64,000 nucleotides of DNA, from NCBI RefSeq assembly GCF_043641665.1, contig NC_092183.1, positions 3,187,501 through 3,251,500 of the forward strand. Reading direction: 5' to 3'. This stretch comes from Enoplosus armatus (lineage: Eukaryota > Chordata > Actinopteri > Centrarchiformes > Enoplosidae). Position 1 is the first letter of the stretch; each line of letters begins with the position of its first letter. Positions 1 to 14,494 of this stretch are shown here, piece after piece. The translations under genes and the position numbers were made by a program. The notes beneath the pieces were generated by a model. The model ran no database searches. It was not told where the DNA came from and saw only the letters and a list, made by a program, of their open reading frames with translations.

Positions 1-3000
1 GTTGTTTCAGTATTTTATTATGAGTATGTCCTTATTGTTACCTGCAAGGGGACTGCAGATAAAAATGAAAGCTCAAAGCTACTTCCTGGTATATGTTTAA
101 TACTATCCATCCCCACAAATAAATCAGATAAAGTCAATGAATAAGTCCATCCATCACATATTAGAGAGTGACAAAGTGAAGAGGAAGCTGTAGGAAAGAG
201 TTTATTACAGAACAGATTTCATCACTGTGTACAACACTGACTGCTTTTAGTTTAACACACACACACACACACACTCACCGACACCACCAACCTGTCTGCC
301 GGCCCCGGTGGCCCCCTCCTCCCCCAGTTCTCCAGCCCACCTCTGCCCACACCAACCAACCCCCCCCCCCCCCCCCAGTCTCTGGGAACAATCCTGCAGT
401 GTCAGGGAGCTGTGCAGGTGTCTTGCGGTGTCAGCTGCCATACTGTTTATTATTGGTGGGCTGCGCTTTAGGAGGAATCCCGGGCCATCACTAACAACTG
501 TGTAAATTTGTTGGGGTAAGGAAAACATGGCCTCTACTACAGGAATGTTTTTAGGTGGGAGCCCTTTTTCTGGCAGGCTTTACCCATGTCCCCTTTCTGG
601 ATATCCTTTGCGAAGTGTATGTGTGTGTGTTTGCTTATTCAGATCCTCATTAGCTACTGTGACAACATCAGTAGCTACTCTCCGTGGGGTCCACATAATG
701 TAATCACATAATTAAGACCTTTTCTACCTCTCCAGATGTGGGTGCTCATGTGAATGTTGTGGAATCATTTGCATACATTGCAACGCTGGTGTTATTCAAA
801 GTCAATGGAAAATCATTGGTAGAAAACAAAAGCTAAACAATCCCTTGAGGCACACCACACTCTTCTGCTCCTTCATCAGTAAGACTGTTCACTCAACGTA
901 TTCACTGACAACTTAGTATCAATTAAATCAAATGCTGCAATAAAATATAACAACACAGCTTTTTCTCATCAATGTCTGTCATCCAGTCAATGAGTTAATG
1001 AGGCAAACGAGTTAATGCCGTAGTTGTATGCACAGTTTTTACATTGTTTGTAAAAGAAATGCTTCTGAATTTGTTTATATCAAATCTTTTCATAATTTTA
1101 GTGAAGATGCACCTACTATAATACTATTCCTCAAACAGTGAGCACATGGAACTTGTAGGATTTCACCGAGCATTCGGCTGCGGTTGCAGTTTATTGATCG
1201 CTGCGCTTTTTTCCTCTCCAATTATAGTGCGAATGAGATACGGCATGATGAACGTCCTCTTTACCTGACACGTCCATGGCAGTTACCTGCTCAGCATGAC
1301 GGACGCTCTTATTTATCCTCGTTCTTGTCTTCCTTGACAGCATAACCCAAGTTTTGTTGGAGCGTGGCCTTCTCACGGCGTGTTCAGCATGTGTTTGATG
1401 GGTGCTCTGTGTGTGTTGACGTGTGTTTGGGGAGGTGATTACTTATTTGACTTGGAAGTGACTTCACACGGCCTGCTTGTGTAATAGCTGCGACGGTAGA
1501 AACCGTATGTGCTGAGGTGTGTTGCGTCCGTGGGGATCTACCCGAATTACACATCCTGCAGGATATGTGATCCAGAGCCAGAGCTCACTTACTGAAAAGT
1601 TTGTAGGCAACAAACCAGGTCATCGCAGTCACTAACCTACATTAGTCAGCGCTAACTGCAATGTAACACTGAGAACTTCATGACCGTCATGTTCTTAGCA
1701 ATCATATTCCAAAAGCATGAGAAATTAAAAGGTGTAATCCAGCCCATTGTTTTGGGAATGCATATTTTTCACAATTCTTTTTACTTTAATCACAAAAAAC
1801 TGTTGACATTAGCTCTATGATAACACATCACTAAAATTGTGAGTAATGCAAGAGGTGATGCATGTCTTGCCTCAAGTTGCCACCCACATTCAAAACACAC
1901 ATAGACCAAGGTATCTACCACAATGAGAAAGCAAAGAGCAGCATTTAAAAAGATGGCTGTTCAATGATGAGAATATATGACAACTTAACTGTTCCCTGTA
2001 AATCACAGCTAAAAGACGTAAAAGTATTGCACCATCAGTCACCAATAAGAGTGAAACTGGGACTTTGATAGAAGATTGTAAAAATATCATCCAGTTGCAA
2101 CTCTGTAGACAAAAGACTGATTTTGGAGGCCAATATCGATGATATGTAAGAGCTTAAATCAACCAAATCAATATCAACCAATATTGTTTTACATGAAAAC
2201 TGAAAATTAAACATGTCGGTGGCCTCTGGTGGACGAAATACGTCATGCAACAGCATTAATTATAACCAGCAAAAAGCATGTTTAACACTGCTGATCAATG
2301 CACAGATATCAAAAAGGCCCACAATGTAGTCATTCTGGGAAACAGCAGCTGAATTCAGTTCATATCAGAGCTTTTTTGGAGAGACATTAGGTAAACGATT
2401 ACACGTATATACCACACACAAACACACCTACTGTATGCACTCACTCTCAAAATGTGTTGGAGTGTGCCTTTTAGACACAAGAGCAGGGTTGAGAGTTGTT
2501 TGTACAGTGCTGTGAGTCACCGTAATCTGTTTGAGCACCCTTTAACGTACCCTCTCATCACAACCCTCCACATGGGCCGCTGATAGACTGCAGCCACACT
2601 TCCCAGACTTCCCTACACTCTCTCCTGGCAAATGCTGCTGCTTTTTCCATCCACTAAAAAGTCTAAATCCAAGTCTATATCTATGGAAGTAAATGCAGAC
2701 TATGGCTTTGATTGTTTCCATCCTGGAAAGAGATGAAGACATTTCAGCTTTACCCCACAGATTCAGCGGTCACTATGACTTCAAATATTTGAGTGTTTAC
2801 AATGCAAACACAGTATTTTAAACCGGGTCATTTCTATCCCCGTCTAGGATTCTACCGTGCCATCATGTTACTGAGATACCTCACCGTCGTGTCGGAGAAA
2901 GAATTTCTAAAGCTTTCGGTTGTAATTGTCATAACAGGCCTTATTGTGTGTGCATGCAATAAGGATGGAAATAATCAAAAGACATTTCTTTTCCTTTCGT

Positions 3001-6000
3001 TTATAATTACAGGGTGTGTCACTAGACAGATGTCTTGGCACCAGATACAAAAATGCACAAGTTAACTGTTCAAAAGGACTTCTTGCCCTACACTGTGGTT
3101 TAATGTTATATCTGTATTCTCTTAAAGCTCTGCACAAAGGCTGGCCAGGCCACACAAAACGGTGCAAAGAAACCTTTTTCTTTATTCTATGTAATGCATC
3201 ACTGCATTAGAGGATTTTCTCTTTTTGTCGAATTATTTTTCCTTTGTAGCTAAACTCTGTTTGTTCCTTTTCAAACATTTGAATTTATTCTATTTAAGTT
3301 TGTTAATGATCTACTACAAGAACAAATTAATTTACTCCTCGGCTTTACGTTGTTTCCCTTCTTCCTTGAGACCTGGGTTGTAAGAGGGTGTATGAGTGTG
3401 TGGTTTTGCTCATATAAAATGAAGGGCGTGTTAGTGCATGTACAATGTAAGAGTCTTTTTTGTTGTTCATTTGTTTGTCTTTTTATTAGCTTCAAGACCA
3501 TTTGGGAAATTCTGGGAAATTGCAAAGGACAGATTTCCAAATATAGTGCTTGGAGGAAAAGTGACCTAAAGCCCAGATTAGGTAATAATGCAACATACAG
3601 TATACAGTATGTTTTAGGTGATGCGTGGCAAATAGGGATACTAGAAAATGGGGATGTTTGGTTGTTGTTTGGACGTCAGTTTAGCAAAAAGGCAGATTTG
3701 TGCATTTGTTTACCCAAAGTCTCTCCATCTGCATCCATAAACAGACTGCATGGGTGTTTGTGCAAGAGACGGAATAAATAAATCCAGAAGCAGGTGTCCT
3801 CCTATTGGGCTTTCTAAACACCCAATGGTGGACAGCTACGCCCAGTGAGGTTAGCCATGAGGGCAGAACAACTGTGGCCAGATACCAAAGGGGAAGCGGC
3901 TCGGTCAATCAGTGAGGAAGGCAAGGCAGCTAGCTCAACCCTCGGCTGCGTTGGCCTCTGTCTTTTTGGAGAACTCGCCAGTAAAGCCATCACCACAAAA
4001 TAAGTGGCTTGAACCCACACACTTGAAATTACAGGGAACTCGGAATCAGAAAATGCTATCCTGCTTTTCGCAATTGGTGTTTTAGAAATTCTATTAAAAC
4101 CTCCTCAGTTTGGCCCCCGGTGCAGATTTGCTGTTTTTCTCCGACAGTTCACGTCAGCTGGAGGAATTGTGCTTTGTTTGGAAAATTTTCATTGTCTTCA
4201 CAAACGATGCATTGCAAAAACAGCCCAACGTACTGTAGACATGGCAGCATGAAAACATTGTAGTTTGACAGAAAAAGCAGCAGCATGGTTTCTGATCTGG
4301 AAGTTATGGTTGTCTTTGGAAGACATGTTGGACGTGCCTATTAAACTCGAGTTCACTGGGAAAGAGTAACGTAGTCACACTATGCTCTTACTGTAGTAGT
4401 GCCAAAGGAACTTCCTGCTGCAGTATAAAGCAGTGATGATAACATGAAAACATGACCTGGACCGGTTTCCTAAAAACAACACTTCAATAGCTTAACGGCA
4501 ACTCAATCTTTGTACAACCAATTTTAATGTTGATTTGTGTTGCAAGGAGACTGAACAAAAGTCAAATAGTTCTTTGCATATTTGTAATTCTATTTTTTTC
4601 AGTCAACCATAGAAAAGACTTACTCACATCTCAAACCTAGAAGCCAGAAAAGCAGAAGGAAAAGTCTATCCTCAATAAATGCAGACCCATGATGACAGAA
4701 CCAGCAGGGTGCTTTTGCAAGATTTGCACTGGCAGACCATCTGCTGAGCAGTTCAACACACTGGAAAGGAGTTAATTCTTCTAAAAAGGCACTTTTTCTA
4801 GACCTGCTTGCTTTTACTACCACATCCACTAACATAAAATGTCCATAACTCATCGCTCAATTAACAGACAAAAAGACAAAGTGAACAGTAATGGAATCCC
4901 TCTAAAGTATGCAATCTGTTAAAGAACATAGTTAAAGGTTTGAAATCCTTGGCAGGTGGCAGACATTTTCCTGGTCCCCACAACTGCAGCTGATAAAGGC
5001 CTTCCCCATATGGAGAATAAGCTGTCAGCCTGACAGGTGGCATCACTTACAGCGCTCGGTACAGAGCCTTGTAACAGAAAAGGGGTAAAGTTTCTGCTCC
5101 CTGGAAGAGAAAAAAATCCTGCCCCTACAGTAAATTAGTCGCATGCCTGAATTCAGAGAGGAATTACGGGTTGAGAATAGCAGGCGGGTCTGGCACATGT
5201 GGTCAAAACACAAATCAGTCAAACGCCATCTCAGCTACGGATTTCAGACACCAAAGTGACCAAGTAAGGCATATCTTTTCCCTCCCCTCCACTCCTACAA
5301 TCATTTTCCACATTCCACTGGCTTTTAAATTACCAGTGGGAAGAAGAATACAAGTTTAGCCTAAAATATATGTGAAAGCAGTGCAACAGAGTTGCTTGTC
5401 CACTGGTGAGTTTGCGAAAGCTTGTCTAAAAAATGAAAAACTGGGATTATGGTATGATTAACTTTGTGGGTAATTTATGCTTTCTGTTGCATTTCCTGTC
5501 CTGTTTACGGACCAAGTATTTTATTTTATGTGGTGCAAGTCTGAGGGCTGGCAGATTTACTTGCGCTTTAAAAATTATGTAGCAAGATGAAGATATAAGG
5601 AATCTATTCTGACGTTTCTTAGCTCAAAATAGCATGTGTCCGATAGATAACTTTCTCCAAACCAGGAGGTTCCACCTCGGGTTAAATATGGATGTCTAAA
5701 TACTGAGCAAAACTTAAGACACCAAAGATGCCCAAATGAATGCCCGATATTGGATGTAGTAATTACAAAGTACAAAATCTTCTCAAATATATCCAGAGAA
5801 AGAGAACAATGGCGACAAAGTCCTGCACCAACGTCAGTAAATCTTCTCCTTCACCCCAATCACTCTCAGCAAATAGGTAAAACTCTCAAACTAGAGACCA
5901 AGAAAACCAAGAATTCAATCTGAAGAAAGATTCTTCCAGTGAGATTGATACGCACTTAACTCTCAATCCATGTTCTCTATCTTTAATACTTATATATGAA

Positions 6001-7028
6001 TCATCTCTACTTCTCTTTTCTTGTTTAAGAGCGTGAAATGCGAGCGTATGGAAAATGTATTTTCTCTTCTTAAATTAGCAGTATTCGTCTTTCAAAGTGC
6101 AAAAGATGAACACAAAACTAAACACTAAACTGCTGACACACAGAAATCTGTTTGTGCAGGTGCGTGAAACTGGTAACAGTTTGTGTGATTTGTAATGCAA
6201 GCGTTTATCAAGATCTGAGTCCCTGAGAATGTGTTCATGAATGCCTGACAGTAAAGTCTTGAGGTTTTCTTGTCTTTGTTTTTCGGTGGGGGGCTGCTCA
6301 GAATCAGAGCTACTGTGTTTTCTTGGGGGAACAAAGGCGAGACCTTGAGGTAACCGTAGCTGTGTTAAGGATTTCATTTCTCATACAGCTGTGTGAAAAG
6401 GGGGCACGCAAACAATGTTAGCATCTGTGGTCGACGCCATATCATCTGTGACAACTGATTCAACACTGCGGAGGAACAAGGTTGTTTTTACTGAAACCGA
6501 TATGCTACAAAATTAACACGATTAAGTTAAGACTGTCAATCATCACTTTACTGGGTTGTCTGGAAATATAATTTCCAACACTGGTCTAGTTTTTTTTCAT
6601 ATCTTTATACAAGGATTTAGAATTGAAACCATGGTTGACCCGAGGATTAGACTTTACACATGCACATGATTTTATCTATTGTATGTGTCTTTTATGTATC
6701 TGTCCTGCATCTACTGTATCTTCAATTGGTCGTAGCTTTTTGAATTTGACCAGAACCCCAATCCAGAACCCCAGTTTTCACCGTCAAAGCCCAGCCATTC
6801 CCTCCGACCTCCTTCCTATGACTTCTGTGATGTAGAAGGATCTCACACTTCCTGGATTGGAACATTTTCTTTTTCACATTTCCTCCAAAACACGTGGAGA
6901 AGCAAACGTGGAGACAGGGTTGCTTTTACGACTTCTTGGGTGTCCGAGTGCAGAAGTGGTTCAGCAATCATGTGCCGTGTCCCAATTCAATATTACAAGC
7001 TGGTAGTATACATTATGTACTACTAATA
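1..7028. other. Noncoding stretch, nothing recognised
   Basis: Only short chance reading frames. No exon with family similarity, no RNA gene, and no repeat I can name beyond the CA and C runs near the left end. It could be distal cfap299 intron or intergenic DNA toward bmp3. Confidence 0.6.
255..376. repeat. (CA)n and poly-C(17)
   Basis: A CA run at 255-274, a C-rich stretch, and then 17 C at 360-376. The proline-rich frame across it is a low-complexity artefact. Confidence 0.9.
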
Positions 7029-7264
7029 GAGCTGCAACGATTAGTCGATCGAAAGAAAATTAATTGCAAACCATTTTGATAATTGATTCATCGTTTTTTT
7101 CAAGCTAAAATGTCAAACATTAGCTGCTTTTCTTCGTCATTTTTGATTGTAAATGAAGAGAGAGAGGGATCTGGGAAATTGTGATGCGTATTTTTCACAA
7201 TTTTTTCACATTTATAGACAAAACAATTAATCGTGAAAATAATCAGCAGATTAATCGATAATGA
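7029..7264 (+). mobile_element. Small nonautonomous repeat with GATTAATCGAT-type ends
   Basis: It begins AGCTGCAACGATTAGTCGAT and ends with AATAATCAGCAGATTAATCG, with a GCTGCTTTTCTTCGTC interior and GGGAAATTGTGATG. This layout is a very common short interspersed repeat in fish, with inverted-repeat-like ends and no coding capacity, probably a MITE. Three more copies lie at 41.2, 42.7 and 44.4 kb. Confidence 0.75.
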
Positions 7265-10200
7265 AGTCAATGTAAATATACCATTTTGAAAGATATAAGA
7301 CTGTATCAAACTACGACTTCAAGCAACACTTCATTTAATTAGCTTCCATTTTCTTTGTGCAATGCACAGAGGGACAGTAGTGTCCATCAACATCAAATCA
7401 AGTGCATTTAGTATGCACATAGACCTGAGTACACGTCTACATACTCAGGTTAGAATCAGTGTGTAGAATGAAATTGGGTCCCAGCTACAGTATATGTTTG
7501 CTATCTGTACAACTGATTTAACACAGAGATGACAAGTCTGATGCTAAACTGCACATTACAAACATCCTGCAAGTCATTCAACTGGAGGCAGACAAATTCA
7601 TCTTGGTGGGTCCGAGTACTTGTCATTGTCACCTTGGCGACAAATCATTATAATGTGGTTCAAATTATCGTACGGAGTTACCCGCAGTGCAGCTATGCAA
7701 AAATTACACAGTGCCCTTAGTTCTAAAGTGGGCACGAACAAGGCTGCCACAAACAACTTTATTTTTGAGTGCACTCCCTTCCTGTTATTTGAGGCGGATG
7801 TTTTAACAGATTTTTGAGTGGAGGCAAATACATTGGTCAGCTGCATCTGCAGCAGCAACAGATACAGCAGCGCCCCGAGCTCACAAAGTTACTACTTTAG
7901 GCACAGATGTTGGCTACAGTAACCTCATGACGATGATCCTGCAGTAGTAAACACATACCAATCTTTCACTCCGACACTTACTGGAATTTAAAGAGCAACC
8001 AGCACCTTCCATAGGAAAGACTGGAATCTTACAGAATTCTGACAGAGTGCTGCATACAGTACAAGGTCCCGACATGAGCTCATTAGATTATACATCCTAT
8101 TAGAAAAGTCTAGACAACAATGCCAAAAGTAAGACCTTTCTGTTTTGTAGCATACATTCTCAAACACACACACTTGCATAAATCAGCGGTCTATATAAGC
8201 AACATAGGAGTAATAACATAATAATATTCCTGCATAGTGTCGAATAGTGCACAGGTGTGCATTTGACTGTATTATACTGATGTATGCCTGAAACTAGATT
8301 GTTTTCCATTATATTACATCAGATAGATAATATAACTTAAATTAGCTAATAGCACAGTGTTTCTGTGGAAACAATGGAAAAATGACAACTCAACTTTTGC
8401 AGAATCGCACCAGCAGAAAGATGTAAATGTTAGAAAGTGGCTAACATAACATACTCTGAGAATATCTGAGAAAGTGAAGACTCACTTAATCCAGTCAAAC
8501 AGCATTTCACAACATTCACTGTGCAAAGGGTGAAGGATTTAACTGCATTAAGGATCCATTCATTGATAGTTTCAAATACACTCTTTCCAGGAACAGTACG
8601 GGTGTAACATCTGTCCAACACCCCTTTCCTGGCCCTGCACAGTACGCTGTTACTCAAATCCACTCAAGCTCCACAAATTAAAAGCAAAGACCAACTACTA
8701 CAACTTCACTAACGTAAAACAAACATGAAGTTTTCTCTGATCTGTTGCACTGAAACCACACAGATGCCTTGCCAGGTCGGCCAGTTTGCCTGATCCTGAT
8801 CCATGTCCACTTACAGTAACCTTTTACGTCATTATGAAGGGGTGTGAAAAAATATATGAGAAATATTCAATATCTGTACTAAGGTATGAAATCCAAGTGA
8901 CTTTGATGTGCTCGGAAAGCCAACACAGGTGTAAACCTTCACTCCAGCTCAGGTGTGGAAATCAGAAGGCAGCGGAGAAAAAAACAAGGATGTTGAGAGG
9001 GAGTTGTCCTCTGAATTACCCCTGTGAAAACACACTCACCAGAAAGCCCCTGAGACATTATTATTTTCCTTCCTTCTTTGTCTTGGAGAAAGTTTGGTTG
9101 AGTTTTTGTCAGATGAAGTGAGAGTAAGGGGTTTAGTGTCTATATTTCCCACGTTTTTTACTGACTAAATGTCTGTGTTGGGATCCAACTTTGGCGTAAA
9201 TGTTCACTTGTAAAAAGGACGGCCTCTCTGTGCTGTAAAAGTAGAAGTACATGTTGGGTTGTAAAAGCAGCCATTTGTGGAAACATTGTGAATCTGATCT
9301 GAACACTGATCTGGTTCTTTAATATCTTTATTTAGCTGCCAGGCTGTTCCTCGTACTCTCTGACAGCTAAAAGGAGAGACAGTTTGTTTTGGCTTTGTTG
9401 TTGTCTGCTTCACAGAGAAACAGTGAAAGATTTTTAGCTTTTTGTGAGCCGTTGAGTGATGTAAACATGACAACTGTCAAAGTGTGAATCAAGTAAAAAA
9501 GAGATACCCAAGGATTAATATGGGGCTTTATGATAAACAAAATGCAATGTGTTTATTTCTGCCAGACCTGGTGCCCTTTTGTTGGAATGCTGCTGGTGCA
9601 GGATGTCGAATGGCCACATTACTAAAGTCCATGACCAACCACATAAAGCTGTAAAAATGACTGAATCTCAAAGTCATTTCCTCAACATCTTGCATCCTCC
9701 GATGCAGGAAGCCACACAGTAAATGCTTAGAAAGGCTCATCTTGATACTGTTTACCACAATCCAAACACCATGCTTTAATCCAGAATCATGTGTGAGGCT
9801 ACGATTTTGTGGGAAAAATCTATTACCTGAAGCAAAAAAACATACAATACATGGGTCTCAGAGAACACATGACTGTCTACACTTTCTCCAGGTCAAGAGA
9901 GGGAGTCAGCACCAACAAGGACTGTGGTACAGGAGGACCTGCAAAAGACCTTAATACTAATATGTTAAAGAACACTGTGGACCACAAGATAAACGTCTTG
10001 CAACACTAAACAAGATTAATATCATTAGAACACAACAGTTCTGAAGTTTTGAGCTTCACCAGTATTTGCCTCTAATGTTATAATGTGTAAACATTTAAAT
10101 AACAGGTGCGTAGGATCAAAAACTCTTCACTGAGAAGATTCCCACAAACGTGTTCACTCTGTACTCTGAAATGTTAGACATTTCTGCACTGAAGCAAAGT

Positions 10201-11170
10201 TCCCTCGGCAAGGAGCGTCAACTAACATTTTCTTTTTTTCTTTCTCTAAAGACACAAGGATGTACAAGGAAAAGAAGAAAGACACCCAAATCTGCGAAAT
10301 AAAAGAGAGAAATTGAGAATTTTAGATGAGGATTTGAGTTCCTTGTATAAGCATGTCATTAAAAATCTGCTATACATGTAACAAGTTCCATAATCCTCCT
10401 CTAAAAACAATGGTAGTGTATATACCGTACTACATGCACTGTATGCTTTATAACCTACAGTATTTGTACATAAATATACCAAAACTGTACTGCTAAATCC
10501 AAAAATTACATTCTAGACATTTCAGACATTTTAGGTCTTACCTAATGATGTGATAGTAATGTAACAACTGACTTAAGTTCAACTCTTAGATCACCCAGAA
10601 TGATCAGTAGCAGTGTGTGCAAAGGAGACAGCCCCCGTGCACCGACAACATGGATCTACCAAAATATCGTGTGACTTTATCCACCTCAGATGAAGTCGAC
10701 GGCTTTGCTCCAGCACACACGTTCTCCCTCCACGAACTCTTGTTCCCACTTTTCATGTTGTAGCCTAAACTGTCAATCCTTTGACACAAAACAGACTTCA
10801 AAGTCTCTGGGTGGGGCACAGTTTCCTCCTAAATGTTTGGAGATTAGTCTGATCTTAGCAAGTCGACCAAAACGTAATTTGCAGACATAAAACAATTACC
10901 TTCCTGTTCAAAGCAAGCATGACATGCATTATTACAAATCGTCTTCTGAGACGTTTCAACATTTAACGTCTCCAGGATCCCCCATTTGAAATGTTAACAT
11001 TTGTGGTGTGTGTCTGTCACAGCAGGCTTCTCTTTGAGGGTTTGAAGTGAACAAGCACTTTTCTAATTGTCAGCTCTTGGTCCCACTGCACATTAATCTG
11101 GGCAGCGCAGCCAGGGATTAGCTCCAAACAGAGGGGAAGTCCCTGCCCGTTGATCACACATGAACCACAA

Positions 11171-11172
<2 letters not shown>

Positions 11173-11201
<29 letters not shown>

Positions 11202-11288
11202 ACTGTATGTGCCTGTGCATGCGAGCACACATGCAAACAAGAACGCATACAATATATATGCATGTGCGAGTACAAATGCACACATTCA

Positions 11289-11322
<34 letters not shown>
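11173..11322. repeat. Paired (CA)n microsatellites
   Basis: Two CA runs (about 11173-11201 and 11293-11322) separated by about 90 bp of CA/TG-rich sequence. They create spurious cysteine/valine-rich and threonine/histidine-rich reading frames on both strands. Confidence 0.95.
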
Positions 11323-11324
<2 letters not shown>

Positions 11325-11462
11325 ATTGATTCCAGTCCATGAGCTAATGAGAACCAGCTTTTCTAACCACTCACTGCATGTGACATGATGGAGTTCCACT
11401 GTATTAAGTCTGTTAACATTTAAGAATATAACCGAGTCAAGCCAGGAACCACCGGCGTGCTG

Positions 11463-11545
11463 AAGGCAGCAGGGTGGCCTCATGGTTACAGCAACCACCT
11501 TGTAACTAAAAAGGTCACAGGCGTGAGCCCTGCAATGGCCCACAT
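11463..11545 (+). mobile_element. tRNA-derived SINE head, degenerate
   Basis: The stretch from GGCAGCAGGGTGGCCTCATG to CTTGTAACTAAAAAGGTCAC and GTGAGCCC follows the layout of a fish SINE tRNA head, with A-box-like and B-box-like parts. No clear tail follows. It appears related to the head of the copy near 16.4 kb. Confidence 0.5.
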
Positions 11546-11834
11546 GTCCATCAAATTAAACTGAAGCCAAACCCTTTCATTCACTGTAACAGGCTCTAAA
11601 TGTCAGCTCAACGCCAAATGTGCTGATGACATGCTTCGGGACTGGGACGGGGCCTTTCTAATACAAATGAAGCTTTAAATTTCATTGGTCAGCACTTCCG
11701 CTCTTCACTTAGGTTCACATGAAATGATCTATGGAGTCTGAGACGTCAGCAACACATTAATGCATCCATTCTGCAGGTCGGGTTTTGGGCCTAAACTATA
11801 AATTTTACTACTTAACATTAAAGCTGCTATATTC

Positions 11835-12090
11835 AATATTTTTATATTTACAACAGATCACATGACTACTTATGTGAAAGGGGCTACTTGTAGTGTTGAA
11901 CCCACAGAGAATTATCACCTGACTCTGCAGTGTCCCGCAGCTCTGTGGAGCTTTATAGCATCTATCAACTCATTGTTTTGGTGTTCGGGCCTGCAACTTT
12001 ACTGGTTTCCTTTCAGTGTTTTCATCAGAATCGTTTAAGGCCACAGCAGGTAGCTTAAAGCAGCGACTCTGTGTGTAGCTATGTGTTATG
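11835..12090 (+). repeat. Probable interspersed repeat (GAGAATTATCACCTGACTC type)
   Basis: AACCCACAGAGAATTATCAC, CTGACTCTGCAG, CTGTGGAGCTTTATAGCA and AACTCATTGTTTTGG occur in an order I associate with a frequent fish repeat. There is no second copy in this window, so the call rests on memory of the family. Confidence 0.4.
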
Positions 12091-13694
12091 AGAGAGATTT
12101 GATGTTAAAATATTGGCTTTGGGCTTTGGAGCTTGTTCGGAGTGAAACATTTTGTTTGTTTGTCGTCAGGCCTCTGGTCAGAATGAATCAGGCTGGTTTA
12201 GGCTCAGCTTGAGCTAGGTCGGGCTTGGACGAGAATGAATCGCGCTAGGTGGGGCTTGGGCAAAGAACAAATACCTGCAAAAGACAACTGTTATGAATTA
12301 AGAACAGAAATTAGGGCTGCGTTAGAAAACTGGAGTGTAGATACGCCAGATGTGAATTCAGGAAACAGGTTGGATCTATTGTATCTCAGTTAGTGAGAAT
12401 AAGACTGTTGGAGCCCTGAGCTATGATTCAGGATGATTACACAGGTGTATTTTCACATGAAAATGCACTGAGGAAGGTTGCCCTTTTTAGAAAAGATCAT
12501 TTCAGTTTTTGTCTGTTTTGAAAGCCATACGAAGGCTTTTCACCACTAAACTCATTAATATAAAAAACCTGCCTAGTCCAACTTCAAATAGAAACATTGT
12601 TTTGGAGCCTTTGCAGCTGTATAAAGAATTATATGCCTATGAACTGCAACTAACACACATAACCGCTCTAATAGCCCTGCTCACGGCATAATGACGAGTT
12701 GTTCCGTGATTACTGTTTACCCTGCTTAAAATAACTTATTAAACAGGTGCAGCGTTATCAGAGCCTTATATTTGTGGGCACATTCCCAGGCAGACAAAGC
12801 CACAGGTGTAAGGCTTTGAAAGGGAAAGTGTACACAGCACAATCAGTTCTTAAGACAGACAAACGACTGCTGAGGCACGGGCTGGGCACAGCTCAAGGAA
12901 AATGTTTGCACTAAATTCAATTACTTTTGTTCATGGAGTCAGTATTGAAAGTGTTTGTTAAAGGCAGATTCCTACAGAGCATTGCTAAGTTGACTATGAG
13001 AGCAATGCATAAGGTGAATCACTGGGTCAGTTTTCTTATGGCTCACGTACAGCAACATTTGCAAACTTCAAATAGGAAGATGCCTTGTAATTAAGTCTTA
13101 TTTCTTTTCAGACAAACTATTTGAAGAAGCAAATGAGGTGACAGTATGACCAAACTTGCTACAGACACTAATGTGCTCTTATATTACCACTTTCTGTCAG
13201 AGGGACAGTGGAGAGAACTCAGTCTCCCAATTATATCTACATCCATATTCCCTACAAAAAATGTGGTAAGATTTTATTGGTGGCTAAATGCAGATAATAA
13301 TTTAGGTGGTCAAACACTAACAAATGAAAGACCTGCAAGAGATTGATTTTTTGTTAATTAAAGGTTGAGCAGACAGGAATAAACACAGCAGAGGAAGGTT
13401 ATGATTAGGCCTTTGAAGATGCAGATAGGCTGCAGGATAAAGACAACTATGTTTAGAAAACTGCATGTGGTAATATAAGAGATATGCCTATAGAGATCTG
13501 GAGTACTGTACATCAAAGTCCTTTGAGTGACTGAGCTGTACACAGTCCTCTCATGTGCTGTAATTGTTTAAGGATGTTCAGGTTATATATCAGAACGGCA
13601 TGGCAGATGCACAGGGGATTCAAAACAAAGACCAAATGTTTTGATTGCCTTCCAACACGACCCACATTAGCGTTTTCTGCTCAAAACCATTGCA

Positions 13695-13965
13695 TATGGC
13701 CGTTACAAAAATTATTTACGACCGTTTCCTGATCTGCCGTCTCTACGATATGGTTAGGTTTAGGGGAAAAAAAACAACTTGGTTAAGGTTGGGGAAAGAT
13801 CATGGTTTGGGTTTCAAAAAGTACTTGGTAAATTTTTCAGGAGCCATCTTGATCATGGTTAAAAGAAGAACGTCTTGGTTAAGGATAGGGAAAGAACCCT
13901 GTCATGGTTAAAAGAAACCAACATTGGTAGGAGACGGAATGCGACCAGCGGTTTTCCACGTCACT
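13695..13965 (+). repeat. GGTTAAGGTTGGGGAAAGATCATGG-type interspersed repeat
   Basis: Internal near-repeats of TTGGTTAAGGTTGGGGAAAG and TTGGTTAAGGATAGGGAAAG, followed by CATGGTTAAAAGAAACC. It is a common percomorph interspersed repeat and the telomere-like wording is incidental. Related reverse copies lie near 14.5 and 34.1 kb. Confidence 0.6.
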
Positions 13966-14494
13966 TTGTTGACCCATCCACCCCGAACTCCTCCTCGAGA
14001 GGTTTTGTGGTTCTGTAGCGATGTAACGCTACATCCGCCTTTGCCTCTGACAGACAACAGTCATAATTCCCATGGCCACTAGAGGTCCTTGTTAGGTAAA
14101 CATAAGTAATTTCATTTGAACAAACAACTAAAGCAGTTGTTTTTCTCACTGTAACACTTTCATTGTTTCTCATACTGTGCTTTATTTATGCATTTTACAA
14201 TTTACTGTTGTGACTTTTGATCTGATTTGGTTTTACTGTCTGTCCTTTATATTAATGAGACTGTCCTCACTAGAGATCCACCAGCACTGGTTGTAATCAT
14301 CACATTTTCGATTACATTTTTTAATAATGACGGTCTCGTCTCAATAGCAAAGGTGGTTCGTTAGCCTTGCAAAGCTCAGCTGCTTTGACTTGCAATGCTG
14401 CTTGCAGAAACAACAGAAAGCTATTTTTGAAATTCAAGTGAAATTTTGTGATGTTTCTTCATGTTGAACACACTCGTTTGTGGTGTGTTTAGTC

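Noticed and set aside
1191..1376. 61-codon minus-strand frame containing HYNWRGKK
   Set aside because: YNW alone recalls a cfap299 motif, but the flanking residues do not fit and no consistent splice phases were seen.
11017..11543. Cysteine/valine-rich and threonine/histidine-rich frames
   Set aside because: They are translations of CA/TG microsatellites.
13750..13900. Possible interstitial telomere sequence
   Set aside because: The GGTTAAGGTTGGGG words are not tandem TTAGGG units and belong to an interspersed repeat.
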